This document shows positions 11,235 to 21,050 of a DNA stretch of 64,000 nucleotides, piece by piece (position 1 is the first letter of the stretch; every line of letters starts with the position of its first letter). The notes beneath the pieces were generated by a model, which saw nothing but the letters and a program-made list of their open reading frames with translations, searched no databases and was not told the origin of the DNA. This DNA is from Rhynchopus sp. YZ270_cl-10 (lineage: Eukaryota; Euglenozoa; Diplonemea; Diplonemida; Diplonemidae), in the NCBI GenBank assembly GCA_964035575.1, contig OZ037840.1, positions 806,001 to 870,000 of the forward strand, in the 5' to 3' direction. A program made the translations under genes and the position numbers.

Positions 11235-12118
11235 GTTCATCTGGCGGGACTAATAACAGTGTCGTGGTGTATCTGAATATGAGGGCGGTGAAACCGTACA
11301 GCGCAGGAAACACGAGCCGATGATAATACCACTTTCACATTGTATCACAAAACGTTTCTTTTACTATTAAATTTCCACCCCCCCTTCTCACAACAAGCGT
11401 CTGATTGCTCAGAGCAGTCTATCTTTGGCTTAGTTTCAGGAATTTTCCCCCAATTTTTTTTCTTCTTTTTGAAAACGCCCCTTTCCCTTCCCCTTCTTTT
11501 CAGTATATCTCAAATCATGACAGTATACTGCAAATGTGAACGTACATATTTTTTTTTGATAAAACAACTTGTTGTCAATTCTAAAAAGATTGGAGGCAGC
11601 GCTGCGGGCAAACAAAACAGATTGAATTCTTTTTTGCACAGTGCCTTGCATCCGCCCTGAGGTGTCTCCATGTTATCAAAATCACTTTTTTTTTCCCCCC
11701 AGAAAGATGGGAACATTTTTATTGAATCCCTCCTCCTATGCTAACAATTTATTGATTGCATGTTGAAAATACCTTTTTTTTTTTCCTTTTGCTTTTTACT
11801 CAAAGCCCCCCCTTTGTTCAATGCGCCAACTACAGTAGAAAAAAAAAATCCCAATTTTCTTTTTTTTTTCTCTTCCTCAGTTCTAGAAAAAGGACTCTGG
11901 CACCTCCTGCAAAAGCGTACTCCTTCTATTTCCTCTCTTTTAAGGATCCTGTGAAGAAAACCCGTGGCTACTATCTAGTGATAGTAGTCTATAATCAAAC
12001 AAAAATTTTTTCTCTTCCTCAAAAAGCTGGTGGATAAAACTCCATCTTTCGATTGAAAGTTATATATTAATCCTCTTCCTCAAAAATCCACAAAAAACAC
12101 CCCCCCTACAGAGGAAAA
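11235..12118. other. AT-rich spacer upstream of the Ubl-LRR gene
   Basis: No gene. Holds the tail of the split dispersed repeat (11231-11245) and T-rich stretches. A region at about 11905-12000 (containing tctcttttaaggatcctg and tagtctataatcaaac) recurs at 42.18-42.26 kb upstream of the carrier gene, so it may be a shared 5' module. The phrase ctggtggataaaactccatc at 12025 recurs at 16271. Pyrimidine-rich cttcctc runs precede the ATG at 12119. Confidence 0.5.
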
Positions 12119-13318
12119 ATGCATCTGACTGTAAAGGGATTTGGTAAAAATGACTATGTGATTGAGGTGGGTGAGGATGACACAACGGATACGATGCGGC
12201 AGAAGGTTGCATCTGCAGCGGGGTTGTGCGCAGACAGCTTTCATATGGGCTTTGGGGGGAAGGAGGAAGGAGAGGACATCACAGAGCTGAGTGATGGGGA
12301 TACGATCTGGTTGGCGAAGACGAAGAAGTATTTGGCCATTACAGCTCTTCATGCGTTGGGGGAGATGGATATTAGCGCAGAACGGTTGGAGGGTGTGGAG
12401 GATCCGGAGGTGGCGTGCCTGCTTTTGCAGGCGGAGGTTGCGACTGTTATTCCAAAAAAGTTTTTGTCTGCCGTCGTTTTGAGCAGAATCGACCTCAGCA
12501 TGGAGTCAGATGTTACTGAGATTGGCGACGACTTTCTTGCACATTGCGAAACACTTGACAGCGCGGACCTCTCAGGGTTGTGCAACGTGACGCACATCGG
12601 AAACCAAGCCTTTTTCCGTTGCGTATCATTAACCGCAATCGATCTTACAGGGTTGCGCAGTGTGCTTCGTGTCGGCAGCTTCTTCCTAGCGCACTGCACA
12701 GAACTGCAAGAGGTTGACCTCTGCTCATTCAATCGCGTCACCCAAATCGGGGACAGCCTGCTAGCCTATGGAACTGCATTGACATCGATCAATCTTTCAA
12801 GATTGGTCAATGTGGTGCAAATCGGGAATTTTTTTCTTTCATATTGTGAGCGTCTGAAGAAGGTAGATTTAGCGTTTGGTAAGGTGTCGCGGATAGGAGA
12901 CGGCTTTCTTTCGCGGTGTGCACGCTTGGAGGCGGTAGATCTGTCTGTGTTTGAAAAGGTCACGCAGATCGGCGACGGCTTTTTGTTTCACTGCGAAGGT
13001 CTGTTTTCCGTTGATTTGTCGGGTTTAAGGAATGTGGCGCAAATAGGGAACGGCTTTCTCTACCGTTGCTCGTCGCTGCGTGCGATCGATATGGGGCCGT
13101 TGGGTGGCGTCTCGCTGCTCGGGGACGGCTTTCTCTCGCGATGTGAATCCCTCATGATCGTAGATCTGTCCCCATTAATAAACGTGGTGCAAGTAGGAGA
13201 TGGTTTCCTCTTCAATTGTGAGGCGCTAACAGCGATCCACGTCTCTGGAACCAGCAAGGCGCTTCAAGACGAAGTCGCAGCGTACACAGTCGAAAGACGT
13301 TGGATTCAAGTTGCATGA
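12119..13318 (+). CDS. Ubiquitin-like domain plus BspA-type leucine-rich repeat protein (399 aa)
   Basis: Residues 1-70 have the length and hydrophobic pattern of a ubiquitin-like beta-grasp domain (starts MHLTVKG, then VIEVGEDDTTDTMRQKVA and a Lys-poor core). From about residue 115 to 385 there are about ten 23-residue leucine-rich repeats of the BspA/LRR_5 type, with recurring IGDGFL and LxxVDLSGL signatures. No signal peptide or membrane segment, so cytosolic location is likely. The LRR part suggests protein binding; the Ubl could link it to ubiquitin-type handling, but no C-terminal Gly-Gly is present after the Ubl, so it is a fixed domain, not a conjugated modifier. Single exon with its own T-rich leader. 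Function unknown. Two other genes here (37852 and 40497) also start with a Ubl domain. Confidence 0.85.
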   Translation: MHLTVKGFGKNDYVIEVGEDDTTDTMRQKVASAAGLCADSFHMGFGGKEEGEDITELSDGDTIWLAKTKKYLAITALHALGEMDISAERLEGVEDPEVACLLLQAEVATVIPKKFLSAVVLSRIDLSMESDVTEIGDDFLAHCETLDSADLSGLCNVTHIGNQAFFRCVSLTAIDLTGLRSVLRVGSFFLAHCTELQEVDLCSFNRVTQIGDSLLAYGTALTSINLSRLVNVVQIGNFFLSYCERLKKVDLAFGKVSRIGDGFLSRCARLEAVDLSVFEKVTQIGDGFLFHCEGLFSVDLSGLRNVAQIGNGFLYRCSSLRAIDMGPLGGVSLLGDGFLSRCESLMIVDLSPLINVVQVGDGFLFNCEALTAIHVSGTSKALQDEVAAYTVERRWIQVA

Positions 13319-13720
13319 TTTTTCTAGAATTTCGTGAATGAGAGAGGGAGGCGAGAGGCTTAGGGCCATCTTACAAAACTTTTCTTTCTTTTTTCGAGCT
13401 GTCGCAAGAGTGATTTGTGAATAATCTGTGGATTACGAAAAAGACAAATTTTAAATTTTTAAAATATCTGGCTTCTCTGTTGGTTGGCTAAGCGACGAAA
13501 CGCTTCATCTCTACTAACCCTTTTTTAAAATCCACAGATGTAAACCACGAAATAGACGTAGGACCACATGGTCGGGGACCCATAGTGGTGCACTGCTCAT
13601 GTACCAAAATACACTGTTCACGAGAGGGCTTTTGTGTTTCAAGGCAATTTTGTTTAAAAATAAGATAAGGTGACTAAGCACGAGAGGCTTAGGATCATCT
13701 TATAAACTTTTCTTTGTTTT
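13319..13720. repeat. Dispersed repeat, extended copy
   Basis: Contains gagaggcttagggccatctta (13353), a T-rich stretch, then cagatgtaaaccacgaaat (13536), the cactgttcacgagaggg part (13611) and gtgactaagcacgagaggct (13671). The same modules in the same cyclic order occur at 9.92-10.07 kb and 28.2-28.4 kb. The order suggests a composite repeat of alternating modules rather than a single SINE. No coding capacity. Confidence 0.65.
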
Positions 13721-13900
13721 TGTTTCCCTTTCTTTTTAAAAACGTGCACGGAGAAGCACATTCACCTTTTCAAGTTTTTTTTTCTTTGTTGAAGTATTTC
13801 TCAAAAAATAAAGGTAAGACCAACCCCTGCTTTCTCATTTGTGTCTATTTTGGAGGTTTTTTGCTTTTTGTGAATTTCTGCACAACGCCCACGCTAGGCC

Positions 13901-14076
13901 CAATGATGGGCGGATACGGTAGGATACGGTCGTATCCCAGGATTAGGGAAACGGATACGGTATCGCACGTATCCTGTATCCTGTATCCCTAATCCTTAAC
14001 AATCCTTAACGTATCCTTACGTATCCCTATCCGTATTTATCCATATCCTCTGTATCCTCGTATCCTGCCATCACTG
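13901..14076. mobile_element. GGATACG-rich short inverted-repeat element (hAT-like MITE)
   Basis: About 176 bp made of repeated ggatacg in the left half and cgtatcc in the right half, so the whole folds back on itself. Ends are CAATGATGGGCGGATACGG and, reverse complemented, CAGTGATGGCAGGATACG. Flanks gctaggcc and tgctagggg give an imperfect 8-9 bp target duplication. Non-coding. It lies 140 bp upstream of the cyclase-like gene and may be part of its promoter region. Superfamily is inferred from the CARTG end and duplication length only. Confidence 0.6.
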
Positions 14077-14215
14077 TGCTAGGGGCGTTTTGCGCCATCA
14101 ATTTTACTGTCATTGGGATGGCTTCCCACGCCCTCACCCACCTATGTCTGTTCCTCCTTCTGTCACACATTAAAACCCACTCGCCTTCACACCTCTGCCA
14201 GATTCTGCTGGACAA

Positions 14216-16072
14216 ATGGATTCGCTAGATTCCCTAGATAGCCGAGGTACCATAGATCCCGTAACGGAAAATGTGACGATGGTGGGCAAGATAAAGCGTT
14301 GGGTCAAATCGGTCTTGTCCATGGACGGCACACTAAGCAAGAGGAAGGAGCGGAAACGTGGTCTGTTCTGTTTCTTCAACCTCTTCTGTTTAATGGCAAC
14401 GGTCGCCTCTGTCCCAGCGAATATCGAAGTCTTTCAACTAGAGCCTATGTTTGGAGTAGCGTACGGTGTGGTGATCCTGGTGTCGCTCTTGGGGGTGTTG
14501 GCTATGGTATCCAAGATGAATATGACACCTGGGGTGATCGTATTGTGTGCGTACGGCTACGGGTTTGCCACATTCCTGTCAGATCTGACCAACCGTGTGA
14601 AGGGGGAAACAATGTGGGCACCCTTAGTGCTCATAGTCGACCTCCTGCTTGTGATGGAGGTGCCCACACGCTACACAGTGGTGTTCGTTGCTGGTGTCAC
14701 AGTGTGGCTGTGTGCTGTGGCGTCGGAGGAAATGTTTCGCTTTGGCCTGTTCGACCTTCCCGGGTTGCTCCCGCAACACGGTGTTCACGGGAGATGGGAG
14801 CTACACCGTAAGCAAGGTGAGTGCACGGAGCTTCCCTGTGCCAGGGACAGTGGTCTGCTGGTGTCCTCGTTGGCAGTGTTCCTGATTGACTTCATCGCAA
14901 CAAGGGGGTTTGCACGCGACATCCTGAGAGAGCAAAAGTCGATGGAGCGGACGATCAACGCTGTGCAGGAGATTGCCTCCCTTCTTGCGGGGTACGACGT
15001 GGAGGAGGTGGCGGAGCTGCTGGAGGCTCATGAACACGAGCTGCCTGAGGGGATGACGACGGCACTGCGGAGTCTTGAACAGAACCTGCGTGTGTACAAG
15101 GCGTACCTCCCGCAGACGTGTCTGTCGTTTGAGAGACGGGCGACTGAGGCGTGCGAATTGCACGAGGTGTCTTTCCGTACTGGTACGACAGACGCTTCTC
15201 TGTCGTCTGTGTCATCTGGAGGTGGAAGAAGAAAGACGTTGGTACAGCAGACTTTGGACCTCTCGTTCACAAATGCAACACTGCTGACACTGAACATCAA
15301 AGACACGTTGCACCGCTTGGAGGAGGACAGAGCACGCTTCTCCGACCTGTTCACAACTCTTCTTCAGAAGACGTTGCAGGCAACAGAAGTACGCCGTGGG
15401 ATGGTGGACGTCTTTGTTGGGGACAGGATCCACTGCTCGTTCAACACATCAAAGCAGTGTGCACCACACGCAACCTCAGCACTGCACGCTGCCACATTGC
15501 TGCTCCGTTGTGATGACATTGCACCACACGTGAACATGGGAGTTGCGACCGGGAGGGTACTGCGTGGTGACATGGGGTGCGAAGTGATGCGCCGCTTCAG
15601 CATGGTGGGCACACTTGTACATGACGTGAACGTGCTGGAACGTGCAGGCCGTGTGTTGGGGTGCAATGTGCTCTGCAACCGCCTCTGCTTCAGCGACGGT
15701 GAATGCGAACACGACCTGCGTCTGGTTCCTTGCAAGGTGGAAGTTGGTGAGTCCCGTGTGGAGGTTGTTGCTGAGTTGGTTGTGCTGAAGGAGGCAGTGG
15801 CGCACAGACAAGAAGAAGAGTGGATGTACATGCTGCAAGGAAACAAGCAGTGCGATGAGTACAACACCGCAGTGCGTGGGTACCTGCGGGGTAATGTGTC
15901 TGCCTCTCAGGCAGCAGCAGCAGCCGCAATCGCGTTAGGAAAACCCGTTGGCGATAATAGTGATGGCGACATTCCTGAGTTCTCGGAGGTGTGCGAAGTT
16001 TTACAGCTTCCCGTGCAGACGAGGCAGATTGCGAACATGAACACAAACTCTTCCGATGCTTGTGTGAAGTGA
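14216..16072 (+). CDS. Six-TM protein with degenerate class III cyclase-like domain (618 aa)
   Basis: Paralogue of the adenylyl cyclase at 18401. A basic N-terminus (~20-50) is followed by six hydrophobic segments (about 55-240), the conserved RFGLFDLPGLLPQ motif and a coiled region (MERTINAVQEIASLLAGYDV, ~243-300) that matches the sister protein closely. The C-terminal part (~346-500) keeps the outline of a cyclase homology domain (GVATGRVLRGDMG... then FSMVGTLVHDVNVLER) but lacks the metal-binding FTDI motif and the EVKTIGD motif, so catalysis is unlikely. It could be a regulatory partner for the active paralogue, as half-domains pair in this family; that is inference. ATG chosen as first in frame after an AT/pyrimidine leader. 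Ends in an Ala-rich tail. Confidence 0.85.
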   Translation: MDSLDSLDSRGTIDPVTENVTMVGKIKRWVKSVLSMDGTLSKRKERKRGLFCFFNLFCLMATVASVPANIEVFQLEPMFGVAYGVVILVSLLGVLAMVSKMNMTPGVIVLCAYGYGFATFLSDLTNRVKGETMWAPLVLIVDLLLVMEVPTRYTVVFVAGVTVWLCAVASEEMFRFGLFDLPGLLPQHGVHGRWELHRKQGECTELPCARDSGLLVSSLAVFLIDFIATRGFARDILREQKSMERTINAVQEIASLLAGYDVEEVAELLEAHEHELPEGMTTALRSLEQNLRVYKAYLPQTCLSFERRATEACELHEVSFRTGTTDASLSSVSSGGGRRKTLVQQTLDLSFTNATLLTLNIKDTLHRLEEDRARFSDLFTTLLQKTLQATEVRRGMVDVFVGDRIHCSFNTSKQCAPHATSALHAATLLLRCDDIAPHVNMGVATGRVLRGDMGCEVMRRFSMVGTLVHDVNVLERAGRVLGCNVLCNRLCFSDGECEHDLRLVPCKVEVGESRVEVVAELVVLKEAVAHRQEEEWMYMLQGNKQCDEYNTAVRGYLRGNVSASQAAAAAAIALGKPVGDNSDGDIPEFSEVCEVLQLPVQTRQIANMNTNSSDACVK

Positions 16073-16341
16073 GCAACAGTCTAGGTGTCTCCCCCTTTTT
16101 ATGTGAGGAAGAAACCAAAACGGTGTAATGAAGCTTGTGAAATGAGAGTGGAGGTTGTTTCGTATTGTTTCATTCTTCCCCTCACACTTCGCAGGAAAAA
16201 ACTCTTTTTTCGTTCGCGAGTTTGTTTTGCGTCTTCTGCAATTTACAATTTTTTTTTTGGCCCCGTACGAAGCTGGTGGATAAAACTCCATCTTTCGATT
16301 GAAAATTATATCTTAATCTTTTTTTTTTGGCCCCGTATCAC
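16073..16341. other. Spacer between cyclase-like gene and hAT-like element
   Basis: AT-rich, no gene. The phrase gctggtggataaaactccat (16271) duplicates sequence at 12025. Ends with ggccccgtatcac, the left target duplication of the next element. Confidence 0.5.
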
Positions 16342-17406
16342 CAGGGTCCTCAACCGTAGACAAAGTCTGGCCACAGATTTGTCTAAGTTAAAAAAAAAGG
16401 CTAAAAAAAAATTTTCGCGCTCCGCGCGAAAAGGTCCTGTACAAAGCTAAAAATTGGGGGCTTTTTTTTTTGGTGTTCGTGAGGTTGGGATTGTTCGTGT
16501 TGGAGTGCGTGGGACCTAAGAAGACAACATCGCCGTCAGAAGAGTACTCGTCGACATCATCGATTTCCATTGCTGCCTCGGGTTGCTCGGATGCTGCGTT
16601 GCGTCTCACTGGCACACATTGCTCCTCCTCCTCTTCTTCGGACGTTGAATCCACGTACTTAACAGCACTCACCTGTGGAGCCATCATCACCACACGTTTC
16701 TTCACCTTCTTGCCTTGCGACACCTGGCTCTGCACAGACACGGCAGAGGCATCGCTGTCTCCCCCCTTCTCTGCTTCGTTCATGGCGAACTCATGCGCCT
16801 CCGCAACGATCGTCAGGATCGTCTTCCGCTTGCTCCCCTCCCTGTCGTCGTCCGCCAGTTTGGCGCGATCAAACTCCTTCAACCAGAGTTTGAGCACCTT
16901 GTTGGTGTCGTTCTGGTGGTTTTTAAACCCCCTCACCGTCCCCTCCGCCACAAGAAAAAGGTGAAGGGAAGCGAGCCGGGGTGTCGGACCATCGGGGATG
17001 GACTTGTACTTGCCTGAAGACCACAGGTCGTAGTGCGTATCCCCTTTGTTGGGTTCCACCACACGTACCACAGGTGCCGCAACAGCTCCCTTCTTGAACA
17101 TGGACACGATGGTGGGCTGTGCTTTGGAGGTCTTGGCAGTGGCAGGCATTTTTGCGGATGAGTTTGTTCAATTGTAGTTAGTCTGAGGAGGTGGCTTGTG
17201 TGGGTGGGTACAATGGGGTCCGCGCAGGTGAGGACTGAGGGAGTCTTGAGGGAACTCATTTTTTTTTTTGTTTTCAGTAAAGCTTCTTCTCTTTCAAACC
17301 ACCCAAAAACCCAAAACCCAGGTTTTGTCTAACTTAGACAAAGCGTTTTTCAAAAAAAAAAAAATTGTCTAAGTTAAGGCCTAACTTAGACAGGTTGAGG
17401 ACCCTG
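16342..17406. mobile_element. hAT-like DNA transposon carrying an ORF, 1065 bp
   Basis: Ends are inverted repeats: left CAGGGTCCTCAACCGTAGAC, right (reverse complement) CAGGGTCCTCAACCTGTCTA. Flanked by a perfect 8-bp duplication CGTATCAC (16334-16341 and 17407-17414), the hAT signature. Subterminal copies of tgtctaagtta / taacttagaca occur at both ends (about 16379-16390; three near 17327-17392), the kind of motif a transposase binds. The only sizeable ORF is a 253-aa protein on the minus strand that does not look like a hAT transposase, so the element resembles a gene-capturing, non-autonomous transposon. Confidence 0.88.
16388..17149 (-). CDS. Hypothetical 253-aa protein inside the hAT-like element, with PIP-box-like N-terminus
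   Basis: ATG at 17149, stop at 16388; fills most of the element. No known domain recognised. Near the N-terminus QPTIVSMF fits the pattern of a PCNA-interacting (PIP) box, Q-x-x-I-x-x-M-F; one position is Met rather than aromatic, so binding is speculative. Residues ~35-130 look folded (YDLWSSGKYKSIPDG; FKNHQNDTNKVLKLWLKEF). The rest is low complexity: KKVKKR basic patch, a Glu run, acidic EIDDVDEYSSDGD. The last ~25 residues read into the AT-rich element end. GC-rich body unlike the element ends argues for capture of a host gene fragment. Neither transposase catalytic motifs nor a BED finger are visible. Confidence 0.55.
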   Translation of the reverse strand: MPATAKTSKAQPTIVSMFKKGAVAAPVVRVVEPNKGDTHYDLWSSGKYKSIPDGPTPRLASLHLFLVAEGTVRGFKNHQNDTNKVLKLWLKEFDRAKLADDDREGSKRKTILTIVAEAHEFAMNEAEKGGDSDASAVSVQSQVSQGKKVKKRVVMMAPQVSAVKYVDSTSEEEEEEQCVPVRRNAASEQPEAAMEIDDVDEYSSDGDVVFLGPTHSNTNNPNLTNTKKKSPQFLALYRTFSRGARKFFFSLFF

Positions 17407-18400
17407 CGTATCACTTGATACCATTTCCATGGATAGACAGGAAAGGGGCAGCACACAGGTGGTTCCGTGCTGGTTTTTCTACAGAACTGACTCGTAGGGC
17501 GTGTCTCCCAAACAACAATAAAGTAAATGAATAAAAAATGTTGCAAGCAAAAAGGAAGAACAAAACATATGTGGTTTTTCAAAGGGGACTATAAAAAATG
17601 ATTACATGCCTTTTACTAACGTATCAGAGTTACTATTTTTTGTGTTTTTTTTTGAGACCTTGTTGTCCATAACCAAACAAATTTTTTTTTGGTTGTGGCG
17701 TTGCAGATTTCCGGGTGTCGAGTCGACGCTCGCTATTGTTGGTACCTTTGCGGATTTCCCCCCCACCCCACCCTTTTGAATACAACTGTATGATTCTTAG
17801 GACTGAAACAGGGTTATTGTCAGAAACCAATCTACTTTCAACTTGTGCACGAAGCATTTTACTTTTCTTTTTTACATTTTGCAAAACATACAGCATAAAA
17901 AGAAAGATGGGACCATTTTTGTTGAGTGCGTGGCGCGGATCTAATGTTCGACTTTCTTGAAAGATACGTGCACTGAAGGGGCACCTTTTTTTTTTGTGAT
18001 TTTTAATAAGAACCGCTTTCCTACCAAATAACTTGTCGACCGAAAAATATTGGCGGGTTTTGGGGGTTTTCTTGCAATTGGCGACTTTTTTGGTTGCCAA
18101 AATTACTTGTCCGACTGTATGTTATTTGTCCTATTTATTACACCGTGCAATATTTGGGTGAAACTCAAAGCATGCACATAAAAAACAAACAAATAAGAGG
18201 CCGCCTCGTACCCCCTCCAGGCAAACAAAGAAGTAAAAGAATGCCCTTCCTCAGTCTGGAAGTATCACCTCAATCGGTTACCTGCCGTAAAAGCGTGTAG
18301 AGGTGACAGAGTATTATTAATCACAAAAGTATAAAAAAAAACATAAAATGAATGTTATCTCCCCTCTTTTCCGAACAGTCTTTGCTCTTTATTCCTGCAC
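17407..18400. other. Spacer upstream of the adenylyl cyclase gene with a MITE remnant
   Basis: AT-rich, no gene. About 17990-18117 is related to the short MITE family at 51460, 53715 and 45195 (shared gcaattggcgac and the right end, reverse complement CAGTCGGACAAGTAATTTTG, followed by TA). The leader 18115-18183 (gttatttgtc...gcacataaaa) and 18348-18398 (atgaatgttatctcccctct) are duplicated in front of the broken copy at 20.7 kb, marking the 5' extent of the duplicated gene; the broken copy lacks the ~160 bp between them. Confidence 0.55.
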
Positions 18401-20668
18401 ATGGCACACTTCCTCGCCTACCTGCTGTTGCACAGCACATTCGCTATTAACCTTTTGCCACTGCACATCCTGTTGCAGCAAGCCTCCCCACCACCCCACC
18501 TCTCTTCCCTTACAGATGCACAGTGGTTGCCAGATATGTACCAGACTATGCTGCGCTGTTTGGAGCCAGCACTGACGCTTGATGGGCAGACGTCTGCGAA
18601 CGAGCGGAAGAAGCGGACGCTGTTTTTTCTGTTCTTCGTTATGACGGGGCTTTTTACAGCACTGGACTTTCTTAGTAGCTTGGGCGAACGTTACGCTGCC
18701 ACGTCCGTGGGGACAATTAATTTGTTGGTTATCTCAGCAGCATGTGTGTGCAGTGTGCTCCTCAAGATCAAGATCCACGACTGCACTGCTGCCTTCGCCA
18801 TTTTTGGTGTCTCCTTCACCATCTTCTGCTGGGACCTGGCCGCTCGGGTACGTCTCGACAGTGCGTGGCCATTGCTTGTCCTGTGTGTGGATATGCTGTT
18901 GGTCATGGAGCTGCCTGCACGCTACAGTGTTGGTCTTGTGGTGTTCACGTGTGTGTGGCTTCTGGTGTTGGCAGCGGAACAAAGCCTTAGGTTTGGCCTG
19001 TTTGACCTTCCTGGGCTTCTACCACAGGAGGGTGTCAATGGACGCAAGGATCTGGTAAGAAAAATGTCTGAATGCAGCTCGCTGCCGTGCCCCGTGCCAT
19101 TCCCACCTCCGATATTGTTCACGTCGCTTGCAGTGTTCAGCATAGACTTCCTCGCAACACGAAGCTTCGCCGCACAGGTGCTGAAGGAGCAGGCAGCAAT
19201 GGAGAGGACGATCAGTGTGGTGCAGGAGATTGCGAGTCTGCTTGCCAAGTACGATGTGGAGGGTGTGGCGGTGATGCTGAAGGTGCAAAGGGACGAGCTC
19301 CCAGAGGAGATGCACGCAACACTGCAGAGGATGGAGGAGAACCTGCGGAAGTACCGTCCCTACCTCCCTGCAGCGCTGTTTGAGGAGGAGGGTGGTGCGC
19401 CAAGCGCGTCTGTGCCGCCACCTGTGCTTGTGAACGACGTGGGAACGATTGTCTTTACAGACATCCGTTCGTCGACGTCGATCTGGGAGTGTGCGCCAGA
19501 AGGGATGTGTGCTGCGCTGAAGATCCACAACGCTGTGCTGCGTGAGGTGATGCAGGTGTTTGGTGGGTACGAAGTGAAGACAATCGGCGACGCCTTCATG
19601 GTTGCCTTCGCAACTACAGCTGACGGTGTGAACTTTGGCCTGAAGGTGCACGAGCGTCTTTTGGAAGCAAACTGGCCTGCGTCGCTGCTTGAGGAGGCAC
19701 CGATCTGTGCTGAACAGGGACCACTTTGGGGTGGACTGACTGTGCGCATTGGTGTGAACAGTGGTCCTGTGACTGTGGAGCAGAACACACTGACGGGACG
19801 GACAGACTACTTTGGACACACGGTGAACGTTGCATCACGTCTTGAGAGCACATGCACACCAGGAGCTGTGGCAGTACTTTGTGACCTGTGGACTTCTGTC
19901 TGTGGGTTGTGCACTGCTGTTGCTAGTGAGGCTGAAGCACTTGACTTGAAGGGTGTGTCACAGCCAATGCGTGTGCGTTGCTTGTGGCCTGCTTCACTTG
20001 CGGGGCGAGCACACAACCCTCTTGCTGATGTGGACATGTGTGCACACTCAGTAGCCATGTCTATCAAGGGATGCGGGATGTCAGTTAAGTCACTGGGGTC
20101 ATCAATTCGCAGCTCAGCTGGGTCAGAGTGCGCATCTCCCATGCTGCGCACACAACTGGGTCGTCAGGTGACCGGCACTGTCGGTGTTGTGGACATTGAA
20201 GTGGGTGACGAATCTGCCCTGAAAGCACTGCACACAATGAACGCAGGACTTGCAACACTCACGATTACCCTGGACCAGAGCGGTGGGAGCCTGGTGACAC
20301 TGCTTGGGAGCTGTGTGTGCGTTGGGTGGAACGTGACCCGTTCGGCACCTGCACACATGGAGAACGCGGTGCGGTTTGCACAACGGATGATGGCGAAGAC
20401 TGCGTACTTCAAGGGTGCTGGTGTTGTGAGTGGTCCTGTGCAGCACGGGGACATTGGCAGCCACAAACAACGCTTTGTGACAGTGTTGGGGCACATTGTG
20501 CGACGGAGCTGGACGCTGTGTGAAGAAGCTGTGCGTGAGGGGGGCACATGCCTTTACGAACCCGACAGCACAACACTGCCGTCTGCACTTGAAGACACTC
20601 TTGTGCAACACAAGGGTGGTGGCTACAGAGTGGTTCAGGAGAGCAGGGACAGAGTGGAGTGCATTTGA
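18401..20668 (+). CDS. Membrane adenylyl cyclase, class III, with a second degenerate cyclase domain (755 aa)
   Basis: Makes cAMP from ATP. Six membrane segments (about residues 65-260) with RFGLFDLPGLLPQ after segment five, a coiled linker (MERTISVVQEIASLL), then a complete cyclase domain (~345-510). Metal-binding Asp are in FTDIRSST (~351) and in EVKTIGDAF (~390); the Lys of EVK and the Asp of TDYFG (~467) are the residues that select adenine over guanine; Asn/Arg of NVASRLES complete the site. The domain resembles those of kinetoplastid receptor cyclases. A second domain (~588-720) has the same outline without catalytic residues, so the chain carries an active/inactive pair. The start is uncertain: the conserved leader at 18348 is in another frame, and a splice-acceptor-like cttacag lies at 18510-18516. 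Downstream paralogue fragment at 20765. Confidence 0.93.
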   Translation: MAHFLAYLLLHSTFAINLLPLHILLQQASPPPHLSSLTDAQWLPDMYQTMLRCLEPALTLDGQTSANERKKRTLFFLFFVMTGLFTALDFLSSLGERYAATSVGTINLLVISAACVCSVLLKIKIHDCTAAFAIFGVSFTIFCWDLAARVRLDSAWPLLVLCVDMLLVMELPARYSVGLVVFTCVWLLVLAAEQSLRFGLFDLPGLLPQEGVNGRKDLVRKMSECSSLPCPVPFPPPILFTSLAVFSIDFLATRSFAAQVLKEQAAMERTISVVQEIASLLAKYDVEGVAVMLKVQRDELPEEMHATLQRMEENLRKYRPYLPAALFEEEGGAPSASVPPPVLVNDVGTIVFTDIRSSTSIWECAPEGMCAALKIHNAVLREVMQVFGGYEVKTIGDAFMVAFATTADGVNFGLKVHERLLEANWPASLLEEAPICAEQGPLWGGLTVRIGVNSGPVTVEQNTLTGRTDYFGHTVNVASRLESTCTPGAVAVLCDLWTSVCGLCTAVASEAEALDLKGVSQPMRVRCLWPASLAGRAHNPLADVDMCAHSVAMSIKGCGMSVKSLGSSIRSSAGSECASPMLRTQLGRQVTGTVGVVDIEVGDESALKALHTMNAGLATLTITLDQSGGSLVTLLGSCVCVGWNVTRSAPAHMENAVRFAQRMMAKTAYFKGAGVVSGPVQHGDIGSHKQRFVTVLGHIVRRSWTLCEEAVREGGTCLYEPDSTTLPSALEDTLVQHKGGGYRVVQESRDRVECI

Positions 20669-20696
20669 TGACAGTTGCAATATATCAGTTTGGTTT

Positions 20697-21050
20697 TGAT
20701 TATGTTATTTGTCTTCTTTATTACACAGTGCAATATTGAGTGAAGCTAAAAACATGCACATAAAATGAATATTCTCTCCCCTCTTTTCCGAACAATCTTT
20801 GCTCTTTATTCCTGCTTCGACCACAAGAGGGTGTCAATGGACGCAAGGAGCTGGTACTCGCAGGTGCTGAAGGAGCAGGCAGCAATGGAGAGGACGATCA
20901 GTGTGGTGCAGGAGATTGCGAGTCTGCTTGCCAAGTACGATGTGGAGGGTGTGGCGGAGATGCTGAAGGTGCAAAGGGACGAGCTCCCAGAGGAGATGCA
21001 CGCAACACTGCAGAGGATGGAGGAGAACCTGCGGAAGTACCGTCCCTACT
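20697..21050 (+). pseudogene. Broken copy of the adenylyl cyclase gene
   Basis: Duplicated from the 18.1-19.4 kb gene: leader, then atgaatattctctcccctct, then a jump to the gagggtgtcaatggacgcaa part, another jump, and the coiled linker through RKYRPY. About 610 bp (all but the last membrane segment) and ~118 bp have been lost, and the cyclase domain is missing. The remaining frame is open from 20765 to a stop at the junction with the next element. Identity to the source is very high, so the copy is recent. The truncation point coincides with the left end of the TIR element at 21050, which probably cut it. A truncated 95-aa peptide could be made, but function is unlikely. Confidence 0.85.
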
